Shown here: positions 54,762 to 64,000 of the stretch, piece by piece | Numbering within the stretch: the stretch's first letter is position 1 | Layout of the letters: each line of letters begins with the position of its first letter | From: Oegoconia quadripuncta | Lineage: Eukaryota > Arthropoda > Insecta > Lepidoptera > Autostichidae | Direction of reading: 5' to 3' | Assembly (NCBI GenBank): GCA_949316235.1 | Contig: OX438758.1 | Coordinates: forward strand, 20,114,694-20,178,693 | DNA length: 64,000 bases | Notes under the pieces: generated by a model | The model's input: only the letters and a program-made list of their open reading frames with translations | What the model was told of the DNA's origin: nothing | Database searches by the model: none | Program-made: the position numbers and the translations under genes

Positions 54762-54842
54762 GACGTCCTGCTTGGTGTCGTCGTTAGAGACTGACCGCTA
54801 TCTCTAAAGGTCGCGGGTTCGAATCCCGCTAGGGGCATATGA
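54762..54842 (+). repeat. SINE-B head only
   Basis: 'gacgtcctgcttggtgtcgt', then 'aaggtcgcgggttcgaatcc'. The body is lost after 'ggggcatatga'. It is tRNA-like, but the acceptor stem does not pair, so it is not a tRNA gene. Confidence 0.7.
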
Positions 54843-54949
54843 TTTCACTTATAATATATAGATAGATAAAGCAAGCACCATATTGATGATGCCTTTTTCG
54901 TCGTATTCCTGATTGAACAGGCAAACAGACACTCATTAAGACAGTAATA

Positions 54950-55165
54950 TTATAAAATATCAGATTATTTAGTTGATAATCATCTCTGGACACAATCAGA
55001 TCGTTCGCATGCCAGGCTATTTCACAATTAATAATGAAATATAAAAACCTTTCTGTAAAATCAAAGCCTGTCTTAAAAGAGCAACCCTTCGAGTTTCTTG
55101 CTTGTTCTTCTCAGGAGAAAATTGCATTTTGCATTTACAAAATAAAGCATTTTTGACTTTGACTT
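54950..55165 (+). mobile_element. 3' end of the large CR1-group LINE
   Basis: Final ORF2 codons and UTR of the family, with an internal deletion of about 90 bases before 'tacaaaataaagcatttttg'. Ends 'actttgactt'. Confidence 0.88.
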
Positions 55166-55397
55166 CGCTTACCTCTCTCTCTCTCTTATATTTAAGAGCT
55201 ATGCTCTTGTCGGTGAAGTCCTTTCCACATTTACCTAACTGCCCTATTTCTTCCTGAGTTTTTTCCTTATTGTAAAGAAACTCATTAAGTATAATAAATG
55301 TTCCATCAATGAAGTCGGGGGTTTTTATCAATCGATGGTTATACCTACATCCTCTATCACAGGAATATGTCTATACTGTAGATGCGGTTGTTACAGT

Positions 55398-55811
55398 CAG
55401 TGACGGATTAAGACTACTTGATGCCCTAAGCAATCCACGCCTGTGGGCCCCCCTATCCGTATGTCAACTAGAATCGGTCTTTAATGCCAGGCGGGGGGCC
55501 CGCGGGGAAGGGGTGGTTTGTGATTGGCTGATCGCAATACCGGTGCTTTCGAATTGCCGAATGCACTAGACTAGCGGGCAGCGAGTGGGCGCAAGCGGGA
55601 GAGCGGGGTAACTCTAGGTCGGCTCTTATGTTAACTTAAAACGCGCGAATTTTCAAATTAGTCCTATAAACTTTTTTTGGTGTGGTTTTTGGTGACGTGA
55701 GAGTGAGACGTGATGCCCTAAGGACGGATTTTTTTGTGCTTCTTCTGGTGCCCCCCCAGACGTGATGCCCTAGGCAATTGCTTAATTTGATTAAGGGTTA
55801 ATCCGTCACTG
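55398..55811 (-). mobile_element. Non-autonomous hAT-type element, copy 2
   Basis: 414 bp, inverted relative to 32594-33007. Flanked by the 8-bp duplication GTTACAGT (55390-55397 and 55812-55819). By eye the only difference from copy 1 is within the 'ggataggagggccc' block. Both copies have independent, intact duplications, so each is a separate recent insertion. Confidence 0.95.
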
Positions 55812-56039
55812 GTTACAGTATGAGCTGGGTCGTAGGGTAGCGCGACCATACAATGCGCAGACAGTCCAAAATTACGTGTGATGTCCGGTCGACGGTATAC
55901 ATAATATTTTATATGAGTGTGACCACAGACTCAGAACATCGTGTTAAAATCTCAGCATATGCCGCAATGAGTATCTCTTTTCTTCACGTTTATTAAATGG
56001 GATTACGTCAAATTTAAAATGTTTTTATTTTGTAACCGA
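55812..56039. other. Unassigned sequence
   Basis: No gene is seen. Confidence 0.4.
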
Positions 56040-56165
56040 GATGAGACCGAAGAGCTCCAAAGGATAAATAAGCAAACAACATATTCTTAAATAGGCAACA
56101 TTTTCAAGGAATCCGTCGCTTCAAGTGGGTGCCGTGAAAGCATAATATAGCATTTTTGACTTTGA
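56040..56165 (+). mobile_element. Diverged CR1-group LINE 3' end
   Basis: Ends 'agcatttttgactttgacat' like the large LINE. The UTR before it is strongly altered, so this is an older copy or another subfamily. Confidence 0.5.
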
Positions 56166-56528
56166 CATTGGACATATTCGATTTAGTAATAAAACATAGA
56201 TTAAATTACTAATGTTAATTTCATTTCCGTCGGTGAATATACTTAGAACTCCTGTAATTATTATCAAAAAAGTCGATCAATAAACATCATTAGGTACATT
56301 TTATGAAAAATTTCACCGAGGACAAATATCACGAGTCAATAAGCTATTTGAACTATATAAATTGTTTTAGGAGATCTTTGCATCTTTCTACAACTTGATG
56401 AAGTACACTGTGGTAGCTAGTATAACTAAATATAAGCTATACTAGTAAGCTACATAATGGTTAAAAAACATTTTTATTCTATTACTGATGGCCACTCTAT
56501 CCTTCTACAAAGAAATCAGGAACTTGAA
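56166..56528. other. Unassigned sequence
   Basis: No gene is seen. Confidence 0.4.
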
Positions 56529-56810
56529 GGCCCGTATTAATAAACCAATCTCAATACAAGTCTTGAGGCTGTATCAACTGAGATGCGTCTTAAGCAGTTG
56601 ACGCTATCTCACTTCTCAAGTATTCGCCTCAACCGCGAATGAATGATAGTCTTGAGTTTCGTTTATAAATACGCGCACCTCTCAAGTGAGTACTGCTTGA
56701 GTATGCACGTGCTTTTTTAGGTCTCAAGTTCGGTTTATTAATCAACACGTTTACTTGAGACCGGTCACAAGACTGTTCTCAATCTTGAGAATAGTTTATT
56801 AATACGGGCC
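56529..56810. mobile_element. MITE2, complete copy
   Basis: 282 bp with ends 'ggcccgtattaataaaccaa' and its inverse ending 'tttattaatacgggcc'. Inverted repeats of about 26 bases with a few mismatches continue inward as clusters of tctcaag/cttgag. No clear target duplication. Confidence 0.88.
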
Positions 56811-57260
56811 TATATAAGATTATAGGAAGTTACACCACAAAAATTGCGTATTTTTACTGGACTAGTAAAGTCGACAATACAACCTATTAGTTACTCTACA
56901 CATGAATATTGTTTTAAAACACAAATCACACTAAACAATGAGCACCCATTGTTAAATCACCATACTAAATGACAGAATTTTTCGTTTACAATTACTCCCT
57001 TTGTGCTCGTTGTTTAGTCTAGTAACTATGTTGTTGTCGTTGGGCGCACGTTCGGCGCAGGCGCAGGTCGGGGTTGGTACTTGCAAATAGACATGGAAAC
57101 TGTTGAGTCTCCGCTAGTCTAACAATAAAAAAATCTCGAGAAGCTGATGTCAAAAGAGTTTTATTAACTTGAAAACCAACTAAGAGTCATAAAAAAACTA
57201 ATATCAAAATTAATATAAAAGTAATATTATTTAGGAAAGTGACGAGCAGTTCCGATCGTG
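56811..57260. other. Unassigned, with an NRF1-like site
   Basis: 'ttcggcgcaggcgcaggtcg' at about 57050-57069. No exon is seen nearby. Confidence 0.25.
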
Positions 57261-57437
57261 TTTTTTTTTAATGCACGACGGCTTCGTACTTGACCTCAAT
57301 CACACTTGATGTTAAGTGAAGATGAGGTTGAAGGTGCATGGAAGCGTACTGACCCGGAAACCCCATCTTATTTGGGGGACTAGCTATCTTATCTCTGACA
57401 ACCGGAACACAACAATGCTATTAACTTGCTGTTTGGC
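57261..57437 (-). repeat. SINE-A 3' part (minus)
   Basis: Poly(T), then 'cctcaatcacacttgatgtt' to 'caatgctattaacttgctgt'. The head and middle are missing. Confidence 0.88.
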
Positions 57438-57660
57438 AATTATATGTCCACGATTGAGTGGCTGTTGAAGTGTTTGGTTTCTCTGAGTTTTTATTTCTCA
57501 AGCGTGCGGGTTTCCTCGCGGTGATTTCCTTTCGACTTACGTGAATTTGCACAGAAGTAATTAAATTAAATTTAAAAACTCATTGGTGCATGACCTGCCT
57601 GGGAATCAAACATGGACCTCCCAAACCGACGACGCTCCTCAGACGGTCTCCGGAGCATAG
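57438..57660 (-). repeat. Possible tRNA-derived SINE remnant
   Basis: 'gacctgcctgggaatcaaac' and 'atggacctcccaaac' resemble, on the minus strand, the B-box region of SINE-D at 28663 (gggtgcgattctcaggcagg). The rest is too decayed to place. Confidence 0.35.
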
Positions 57661-57860
57661 TGCATTGTTGTAAATGCGCTGGTGGAGCCGTGATCAGTCT
57701 ATCGGCGCAGGCGCGCGTTATCGCCCGCGCATGCGCCGCGTCATCTTCACGGTTGTTACTTTGGATAATATCTCTTATCGCGAGGAAAACAGTTTTCTTC
57801 GCACATTTGTTTAGTGTTAGTTACAATCAAGGTTTTCTTAACCTTATCTTTTAAATGATG
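57661..57860 (+). promoter_or_regulatory. CpG-rich patch with NRF1-like motifs
   Basis: 'cggcgcaggcgcgcgttatc' and 'gcccgcgcatgcgccgcg' (about 57703-57741) include GCGCATGCGC, the palindromic NRF1/erect-wing core. The patch is CpG-rich against an AT-rich background, as at some insect housekeeping promoters. No coding exon was found on either side, so promoter status is unproven. Confidence 0.22.
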
Positions 57861-58467
57861 TCACATTTGTTTGGATATAGGCCTCTCAAGGCGGTATTTT
57901 CAACCGACTTAAAAAAAAACACAGTAATTCATTTCTTATAACGTATAACGGTAACAACTTATAATAGAGACATGTATGTGTGTCTGTACCACAAATGGGT
58001 CATGCCTCAGTGTGGATCCTCACCTAACGGTTAGTCACTGATTTTCAGCTAGTGCTATGAGTGCCTACCCCCTTTCTTACTGGATGTTCACGTCAAAATA
58101 ACCTTTGACGTGAACATTGAGAACGAGAAAGAATTTTACAAATTGCAACCCCTATTAAGTAGGTGAAAGAGGCGTTGATTTTTGTATGGAATCGTAATTT
58201 TAAAGTTAGAGTCGTGGAATTTGACATTTGGGCTATTGGTTTGACATAAATAGAAATTCTATTTATAAAAGACTATAATTATATATAACACAAAATAGAA
58301 AACACATTGTGACATACAAAGTTAGCTGATAACGCGTACTAATCCGAAAGAGAGTCCTTAGGTATAAAACATTACTATTATTGTCAAAATATTTATTCCG
58401 CAGAAAAAAAATTCCACTTCCCATACAAAAGTGACCAATCAGCTGTGCTGACATTTTGTTTGTTTGT
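57861..58467. other. Unassigned sequence
   Basis: No gene is seen. Confidence 0.4.
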
Positions 58468-58648
58468 TTTTTTTTTATGCACAACGGGTTGGAACTTGAC
58501 TTCATTCACACCTGATGTTAAGTGAAGATGAGGTCGAAGGTTGAAGCGTACTGACCCGGAAACCCCAACACATTTGGGGGACTGGCTATCTTATCTTTGA
58601 CAACCGGAACACAACAATTCTATTAACATTGCTGCTTGGCGGCAGATT
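58468..58648 (-). repeat. SINE-A 3' part (minus)
   Basis: Poly(T), 'caacgggttggaacttgact' to 'cattgctgcttggcggcaga'. Confidence 0.88.
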
Positions 58649-58683
58649 GACATTATGGAAAGAGTAATTTTTTTCAGTATTAA

Positions 58684-58722
58684 GTAAAGCCACGCATGCG
58701 AACCCACGGGCAGAAAGCTAGT
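58684..58722 (+). repeat. Helitron-like 3' end
   Basis: 'gcgaacccacgggcagaaag' followed by ctagt. It is the Lep1-type terminus; the hairpin is decayed. It sits about 35 bases after the SINE-A fragment. Confidence 0.45.
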
Positions 58723-58928
58723 AAATTAGCAGGCTCTGATGAGACGAAAAAAGAAACCCCCCAAATTTCTATCTAAAAATCTACCACCAAACAAAATGTT
58801 TAAGACACCTTACCTTAATTTAATCGGTAGATTGAGTTATCCTAACTACTTATTTGTTCACTAACTAGTGTTAACTAATCACTAACCACATTACAGCCGT
58901 TTAGTTAACCCTAAAACTAAAGTGTGCG

Positions 58929-58972
58929 TGATCGCGGACGTACCGGACGGTACGCGGTACGTACGGTACGTA
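58929..58972. repeat. GTAC/CGTAC palindrome cluster
   Basis: 'gcggtacgtacggtacgtac' lies within a run of CGGACGTACCGGACGGTACG. The short self-complementary units could fold. Purpose unknown. Confidence 0.45.
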
Positions 58973-59149
58973 CCGACTCTGCGACTGTGCGGGACACACT
59001 TGTAGTACCACCAGTGTTGCCATAACACTCAATATTGTTACCCATAATTATAGGAGCTGAAGAGTATTGGTCGTACCCCAGTGTCGATTCTTTGATTGTC
59101 AACTGCTAACATCATTACGTTTTTAATGTATAAAACAGCTATAGAAAAA
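58973..59149. other. Unassigned sequence
   Basis: No gene is seen. Confidence 0.4.
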
Positions 59150-59260
59150 GGAAGCAAAAGAGGTCTGTCAGGTTCGTAGCAAGTTACCACTTGGTCTATG
59201 GTCTCTATATACCTAGCCCTACGAGAAACACTTAGGCGTCACTTTATGTATGTATGTAAA
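59150..59260 (+). mobile_element. RTE-type LINE 3' end
   Basis: 'aagcaaaagaggtctgtcag', 'gttcgtagcaagttaccact' and 'cttaggcgtcactttatgta'. Same end as 63768-64000, more diverged. Confidence 0.65.
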
Positions 59261-59847
59261 AAGGGACGAGGAGATCTACCGTCAAAGTGACCGATATTGA
59301 CCAAGGCCAAGATGAAATTAAGCAGGGCCGATGATATCTCTGGAAGAGGGAAGACAGATGGAGTCAGCGTTCTCTGATCGCAACATCGCAATGTAGGCCG
59401 AGTATGTAGTAACATGGGCTCATGTAATCAAAAAAACTGGTCGAACGGGGGATTGGGGTATTATTCAACGATTGGTAAAGATTATCCAAATTTTAAGAAA
59501 AGCGATTCAATCTATCATGATGGTGTAACAAACAATCAAAGTTTCAAACCATAGAAATAATTTTCTTATAATTTGTTATTGCTACAACGAACAAGCAAAG
59601 CAACCCCTTACGAATATTACGTCCCAAAATCTTATTTACAACTTTCTTTCTCCCCTAATTCAGGGACAGTAACCGGTTTCTGGCAACACTGGCGCACGTG
59701 TAGTAGAGCGGACGACGTCGTGCGATACTGAACCAAGGGAAGGTCAAGTTCAGGGTGTGACGGGGAGGTGCAGGGGGCGGGGCAGTGTAATAGCAACCTG
59801 CACTTAATTATGAACAATTCCTGCGCTTGCTTCTTTGTTATTTTCGA
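59261..59847. other. Unassigned sequence
   Basis: No gene is seen. Confidence 0.4.
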
Positions 59848-59964
59848 TGACCGACTGGTGCAGTCTAGTGACTCTGGCTTCGAAATCAACGGTTGCGGGT
59901 TCTAATCCCGCTAGGGGTAAATGTTTGTGCGATGAATACGAGCATTTATTCCCAAGTCATACAT
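59848..59964 (+). repeat. SINE-B variant, head and short body
   Basis: 'gaccgactggtgcagtctag', 'caacggttgcgggttctaat' and 'gggtaaatgtttgtgcgatg'. Truncated after 'cccaagtcata'. Confidence 0.72.
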
Positions 59965-60159
59965 CAATATAATACAGAATTCTCCTATAGTTTTGAATTA
60001 GATAATTGATGATAGTTAACGCAGTTATGTAAAAATTATGTAAAAAGATATTCGAAGGGTCGCATTGGGAAATGGACAGGTACCTACTTTTTCCCGAAAA
60101 GTTCCACATGGGTGGGAGCGAGCTTAATATAAGGAAATTTAAAAGCTCGTCTGGCTTAT

Positions 60160-60396
60160 CATGGCGGGGTGCAGGTTGCAACAGTGATTTACGCGAGTAA
60201 ATGCTGGATATGAGAAGAAAAACGAAGTAGAATTAATGCAGTGGAAATGAGATCATTGAGAAGTATGAGTGGGGTGACTTTGAAGGATAGACCCAGGAAT
60301 AGTATAATTGGGGAGTTAAGCATTGTGAAAGAAGACGTAGTGACAAAGATTGAAAAGGGTATGTTGAGATGGTTTGGACATGTGGAGAGGTTTAGG
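60160..60396 (+). mobile_element. RTE-type LINE coding fragment
   Basis: One plus frame reads ATVIYASKCWI, a stop, then EEKRSRINAVEMRSLRSMSG, VTLKDRPRNSIIGELSIVKE and DVVTKIEKGMLRWFGHVER. This is the segment between the RT fingers/palm and the C-terminus of RTE elements (YGSECW...INAVEMR.LRSM.GV...RWFGHVERM). One stop interrupts it. It ends abruptly at VER, where another LINE tail begins. Confidence 0.85.
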
Positions 60397-60560
60397 TTTT
60401 AGGTTTTAGACTTTATTTCTCAAAGAATATTTACACAACATTCACTTAATTGAGAAACACAACTTAACATTTAGTAAGTATTTTGTACCAACATTCCCAG
60501 AAGGGGTTGCCAAACTAATACAGTACCTACTTATCACAAAAAAAAAGTAAATTGAACAGT
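60397..60560 (-). repeat. LINE 3' end (minus) with TAAAACC tail
   Basis: The plus strand opens with 'aggtttaggttttaggtttt', then 'agactttatttctcaaagaa'. Read on the minus strand this is a UTR ending AATAAAGTCTAAAACCTAAAACC. No coding part. Confidence 0.5.
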
Positions 60561-60599
60561 AAGATTAAAAAAAAAATGAATGAAGAGAATGAATGAAAG

Positions 60600-60816
60600 T
60601 GTAGTGTATTGATAACCTTGTCTTATTTCGGAGTTTCACCGTAGCGTCATGGTTTACTGCAACATAAACGCATATCGCTTAGTCAGCGCCGATACCAATA
60701 TTATATATACGCTTGTTACTAATTAAAGGGCCTTGTTCGTGCAACTTCACAATCGACTACGAGTCTTATTTACGGAACCCTCCGTCCTCGACCAACCACC
60801 ATATTATCACACCACA
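60600..60816 (+). repeat. Possible solo or 5' LTR
   Basis: Starts TGTAGTG and ends CACCACA, with a TATATATA-type motif near 60702. It is followed at 60817 by tggcgaccctg, which resembles the tRNA-Arg-type primer-binding site of mdg1/412-like retrotransposons over about nine bases. No second LTR is seen in the window, so this rests on weak signals. Confidence 0.3.
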
Positions 60817-61136
60817 TGGCGACCCTGCTGCGTTCCTGCCTGGAAGAAGAAATGGCACCCCTGCCAAGCGTAAGAAAAATCCTGCGAGTTGAGGTGACCG
60901 AAGAGCACAGGATGGTCTACTGGGTCCTGCGCATCGAGGTATGCGTCACCCCGCCACGTGGCCGACGCACCAACCGGTTCCCGGAGCACGTCGACACAAC
61001 CACACCGCTCCGTCGAGCCTGGGAGGCGACCCAGCTGCAAGCACCGCAGCTACGCCAACCACACCGACCGGCTCAGACCGACATGCTCGCTGCAGCCGCC
61101 GCGAACCAACAGCAAAAAACCGGCCAATCGCTATAA
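60816..61136 (+). other. GC-rich open frame, perhaps gag leader
   Basis: 106 codons starting MATLLRSCLEEEMAPLPSVR, with RKILRVEVTEEHRMVYWVL in the middle and a glutamine- and alanine-rich end. The ATG overlaps the possible primer-binding site. Base composition is sharply GC-rich from here to about 61500. No zinc knuckle, protease or RT is seen, so a gag identity is only inferred. Frames on other registers are equally long, typical of GC-rich noncoding DNA. Confidence 0.25.
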
Positions 61137-61285
61137 TAGGACCATTCCAACCACAGACACCGACAGGAACAAGCCGAGGACGAGGTAGAAGACTGCAAAA
61201 TTAGCAGCAAGGGTTCCGCGCACGGACAAGCCGCGGACAAGAGCGAAGAACATCATGGAGCGTTCCGGCTAAGCAGTTGGAGTCC

Positions 61286-61342
61286 GGTGTCCAGGGTTAT
61301 CCCGGCCCCCAGGAAACCAGGTGTCCAGGGTTATCCCGGCCC
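61286..61342 (+). repeat. Short tandem duplication
   Basis: The phrase 'gtgtccagggttatcccggc' plus 'cc' occurs at 61287 and again at 61320, a unit of about 33-34 bases. Confidence 0.8.
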
Positions 61343-61499
61343 ACTTGAAGCGAGACCCCACCCAGCACACAGCACGTGTTCGCCGTGCTGGCAGCCGCTG
61401 CCGCCCGCCGCGCCGCCCGGAAACGCCGCTCCAATTACATCGCACGACCATCGACGTCACAACTACCTACCGCGTGCGATATAGCGCCTATTTTAAGGT

Positions 61500-63767
61500 T
61501 ATGGTTACGGCAAAATTTTTTTTTTTACCGAGTTAAAGAATGTAAGTACCAATTGTTTCCTCAAATGAATTTAATAATTTATGCATTTCCTTTTAGTGTC
61601 ATTTATTGAATCATTAATTTTATACATCGCGTACCCACGCGCGGTCATTTTACAGGCATGCTCAGGTTACGTACGAGCAGCCGGCGTACCTAACTATACG
61701 TATTAACGTAATTAGGTCACGCGTTATTTTTTTAAAGTTATAAAATACCAATCTTATGGTAAATTAATTAAAATCATTACATAGGTACTTGTCCCAATGA
61801 ACTCCTACTGGACAGGAAGGTCGGCCGTGCCTCCTGACAGTATATTCCTGCTTGAAGAAAAACTACCTACCCATTCCTACCAACACCAAAACCCTCCTTA
61901 AACCATGCATTGGGTCAGGGCAACTCCCTGATAATGCGTACCCTAAGTACTTGTCCAGGGCTACTCTCTGGGAGTACATCCAGTCATACTACCTAAATAC
62001 CTATCAACGGGACTAAGTACTCTATCAAAAATAATTTTCTGAGATAGAATAAAATAATACTTCCTTTTAGCAGTCGAATAATCTAAAAATAACTCAGTCG
62101 CGTAGAATGTAAATCATCTATTATGTCAGCATTTTTCGCTGCAACGTGACTAGTACATGCAGGCCAATGTACTCGGCCAGCAGCCACACAGCTGACCTAT
62201 GCCCAGTCATCATGTTCGCCGATAGTTATTAATAGATTGCTTCTGCATTACTTATGAATCTTAAATAACAATTAGAACTCGCAAATGCGAATAAGATTAA
62301 TAAATAAAATATGATAGACGTATATCGAGTTAACGGTACATGATAAGAAAGTTGAGCGTGTAAGATTAAGGTGAGATTGTTGATAAGTTTAATGAGAATC
62401 CAGTCCTTTTTGATTCGATCATAGTGCGAACTACCGTGTCCTCCGTGAGAACAGATTGTAGAATTTTTTTTTTTAAATGGTATCTCAACTTATGAAAGAT
62501 TAAAGGTACACTAAGGAGTGTGACCTAATGAGATGATAGAAGTTTGTAGGGGTGCATAGAAGCACAGCCCTGAGTTAGTTATATTATTGATCATGGTCAA
62601 CCGCAATGGTGTCTGTGAAATATATAGCAATTGAAGTTTATTAATGCGAATATAGAGAAATGGATATTTGGATTTGGTCAGCGTGTTTTGAGAACAGTAT
62701 TAAAAATCTTTTACACCCTATTGAGTGCATTAGGTACTTTTCTCAAACAATTTTTTTTTAACGTTTGGTTAGACAGTTAGCGAAATATATTAAAAATCTT
62801 TTGCACCCTTTTGAATGCATTAGGTATATTTCTCTATCAATATTGAGATATTAATAGGTTTTGAACGCTTAAATTAAAGCAGGATTAGGAATGCAGAATT
62901 TATTTAAAAACGTTGGGAATAATTTGGTAAATAAGGTTTAGACAAACACTGGATTGATCACCCAGTTGTGGAGAAAAATTCTTATGGACCAAAGGATTCC
63001 TTTTGAATGTGTTGTAAGACGTTTGTATTGGCATGTAAGTTATAGATATTATGATGCGTGAGCGCAAGCACGGTATACAATATAAAGGTACATTGAGAGC
63101 CACATCCTTCGCTCGATCATGGTGTAAACTACGGTTCTCTGTGAGAGCTGTTGGAGACTTATGTGTCTTAAAACTGATGGCCTCAAATTAATATAGGGTG
63201 TGCGCACAACCCATACTAGACACATAGATGTCTAAGTATTATTAATTTATTGAAATATGAGTATACTCAAGTGAAAAGTTGAATATATATAAAGCATATA
63301 TGTATGTATACCGATGCGCAGTCTTTGAATGGATATATAAAAATTATGAGTATGATAATGGAACGTTTGATAGAGAGAATTATTTTGTGAGTAAAGCATG
63401 CGAAGATAAATAATTATTGAGTTGAGTTAACTGAATTAGTACCGATACCTCGATATAACGCAATGAAACAAATAAATATCTAAAAATAAATAACGCAAAT
63501 ATGAAAAAATAAATATATGATGTAGAAATAATTTTGTATTAAAATGAATATTTTTTTTTATAAACATAAATAACTCGTGTAAACCATCGTGCATAATATT
63601 AAATCAAATAAATTAAATAATACACTAATGACACTAGAGGAATGAAGGAATTATTGTAAATTATTTTGTGCAATAAAGAATAATTGTCTTGTAAAGGAAT
63701 GTGAATAATTTGATTATTTTTTTTCTTTTCAAAGTTAAGAATAATGTATATAACAATGATGGTAGTA
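61500..63767. other. AT-rich tract with degenerate internal repeats
   Basis: No gene is seen over 2.2 kb. 'taaaaatcttttacacccta' (62701) recurs 90 bases on as 'taaaaatcttttgcaccctt' (62791). 'cgatcatagtgcgaactacc' (about 62418) resembles 'cgatcatggtgtaaactacg' (about 63114). These may be decayed internal parts of one element. Confidence 0.4.
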
Positions 63768-64000
63768 TTGGTTGGGGAAGACCACGGCGAATGTGCCATG
63801 ATCAAATCGGGAGCGTCTTAAAGAAAGGCCAAGTCAAGAGTACCCTAAACCGACGAGATGTATGAACAATTTTATGAGAGTGAATGAAGCAAAAGAGGTG
63901 TGTCAGGATCGTAGCAGGAAGTCTGTGGTCTCTGCCTACCTACTTACCTACCTACCTACGGGAAATAGGCGTGACTTTATGTATGCATGTATGTATATGT
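63768..64000 (+). mobile_element. RTE-type LINE C-terminus, runs off the window
   Basis: Frame one reads GWGRPRRMCHDQIGSVLKKG, then QVKSTLNRRDV and a stop. A one-base shift resumes MRVNEAKEVCQDRSRKSVVS and AY. This is the RTE C-terminus (GRGRPRR...VLKKGQV.S..NRR...VNEA..VC.DR..W.SVVSAYP). A tail of ATGT repeats follows and continues past the end. Frameshifted and so not functional. Confidence 0.85.

Overview
The window reads as repeat-rich, AT-rich insect DNA, most likely from a butterfly or moth. The basis is the mix of families: tRNA-derived SINEs, Lep1-type Helitron ends closing in GCTAGT, RTE-type and CR1-group LINE fragments, a hAT-type short element and several palindromic MITEs. I found no host gene I can name. 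Almost all long open frames are pieces of mobile elements. This could be intergenic, deep-intronic or sex-chromosome sequence; the sequence alone does not decide.

The centrepiece is a nearly complete CR1-group LINE on the minus strand (38857-43341). Its ORF2 (endonuclease plus reverse transcriptase) is intact. Its ORF1 is open but lacks its 5' end. The two are joined by a candidate -1 frameshift heptamer. Shorter 3' copies of the same LINE lie at 13.1, 27.1, 55.0 and 56.1 kb, and a sister subfamily at 46.5 and 48.2 kb.

Family labels used below are mine. SINE-A: tRNA-like head, about 330 bp, about 14 copies. SINE-A': shares only the 3' region of A. SINE-B: tRNA-like head, about 260 bp, about 10 copies, with a variant sublineage. 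SINE-C: 5S rRNA-like head. LINE-E and LINE-X: 3' fragments carrying the C-terminus of a reverse transcriptase polyprotein. Repeat Y: unclassified. MITE1 to MITE5: palindromic elements with long terminal inverted repeats (TIRs).

Layout. 0-9 kb holds sparse repeats plus MITE1 to MITE4. 9-11 kb holds two small hydrophobic minus-strand frames that might be host exons; a cysteine-rich one is at 3.3 kb. 11-29 kb holds SINEs and LINE ends. 29.2-30.0 kb holds a fold-back Tc1/mariner-like element with 241-bp arms and a transposase remnant. 31-38 kb holds MITE5, one hAT-type copy and LINE tails. 38.9-43.3 kb is the large LINE. 46-50 kb is a run of abutting repeats. 51-55 kb holds a Helitron and a MITE split by two later insertions. 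55.4-55.8 kb holds the second hAT-type copy, almost identical to the first. 57-64 kb holds RTE fragments, a possible LTR remnant, and AT-rich sequence. The parts do not form a pathway; the layout records successive transposition events.
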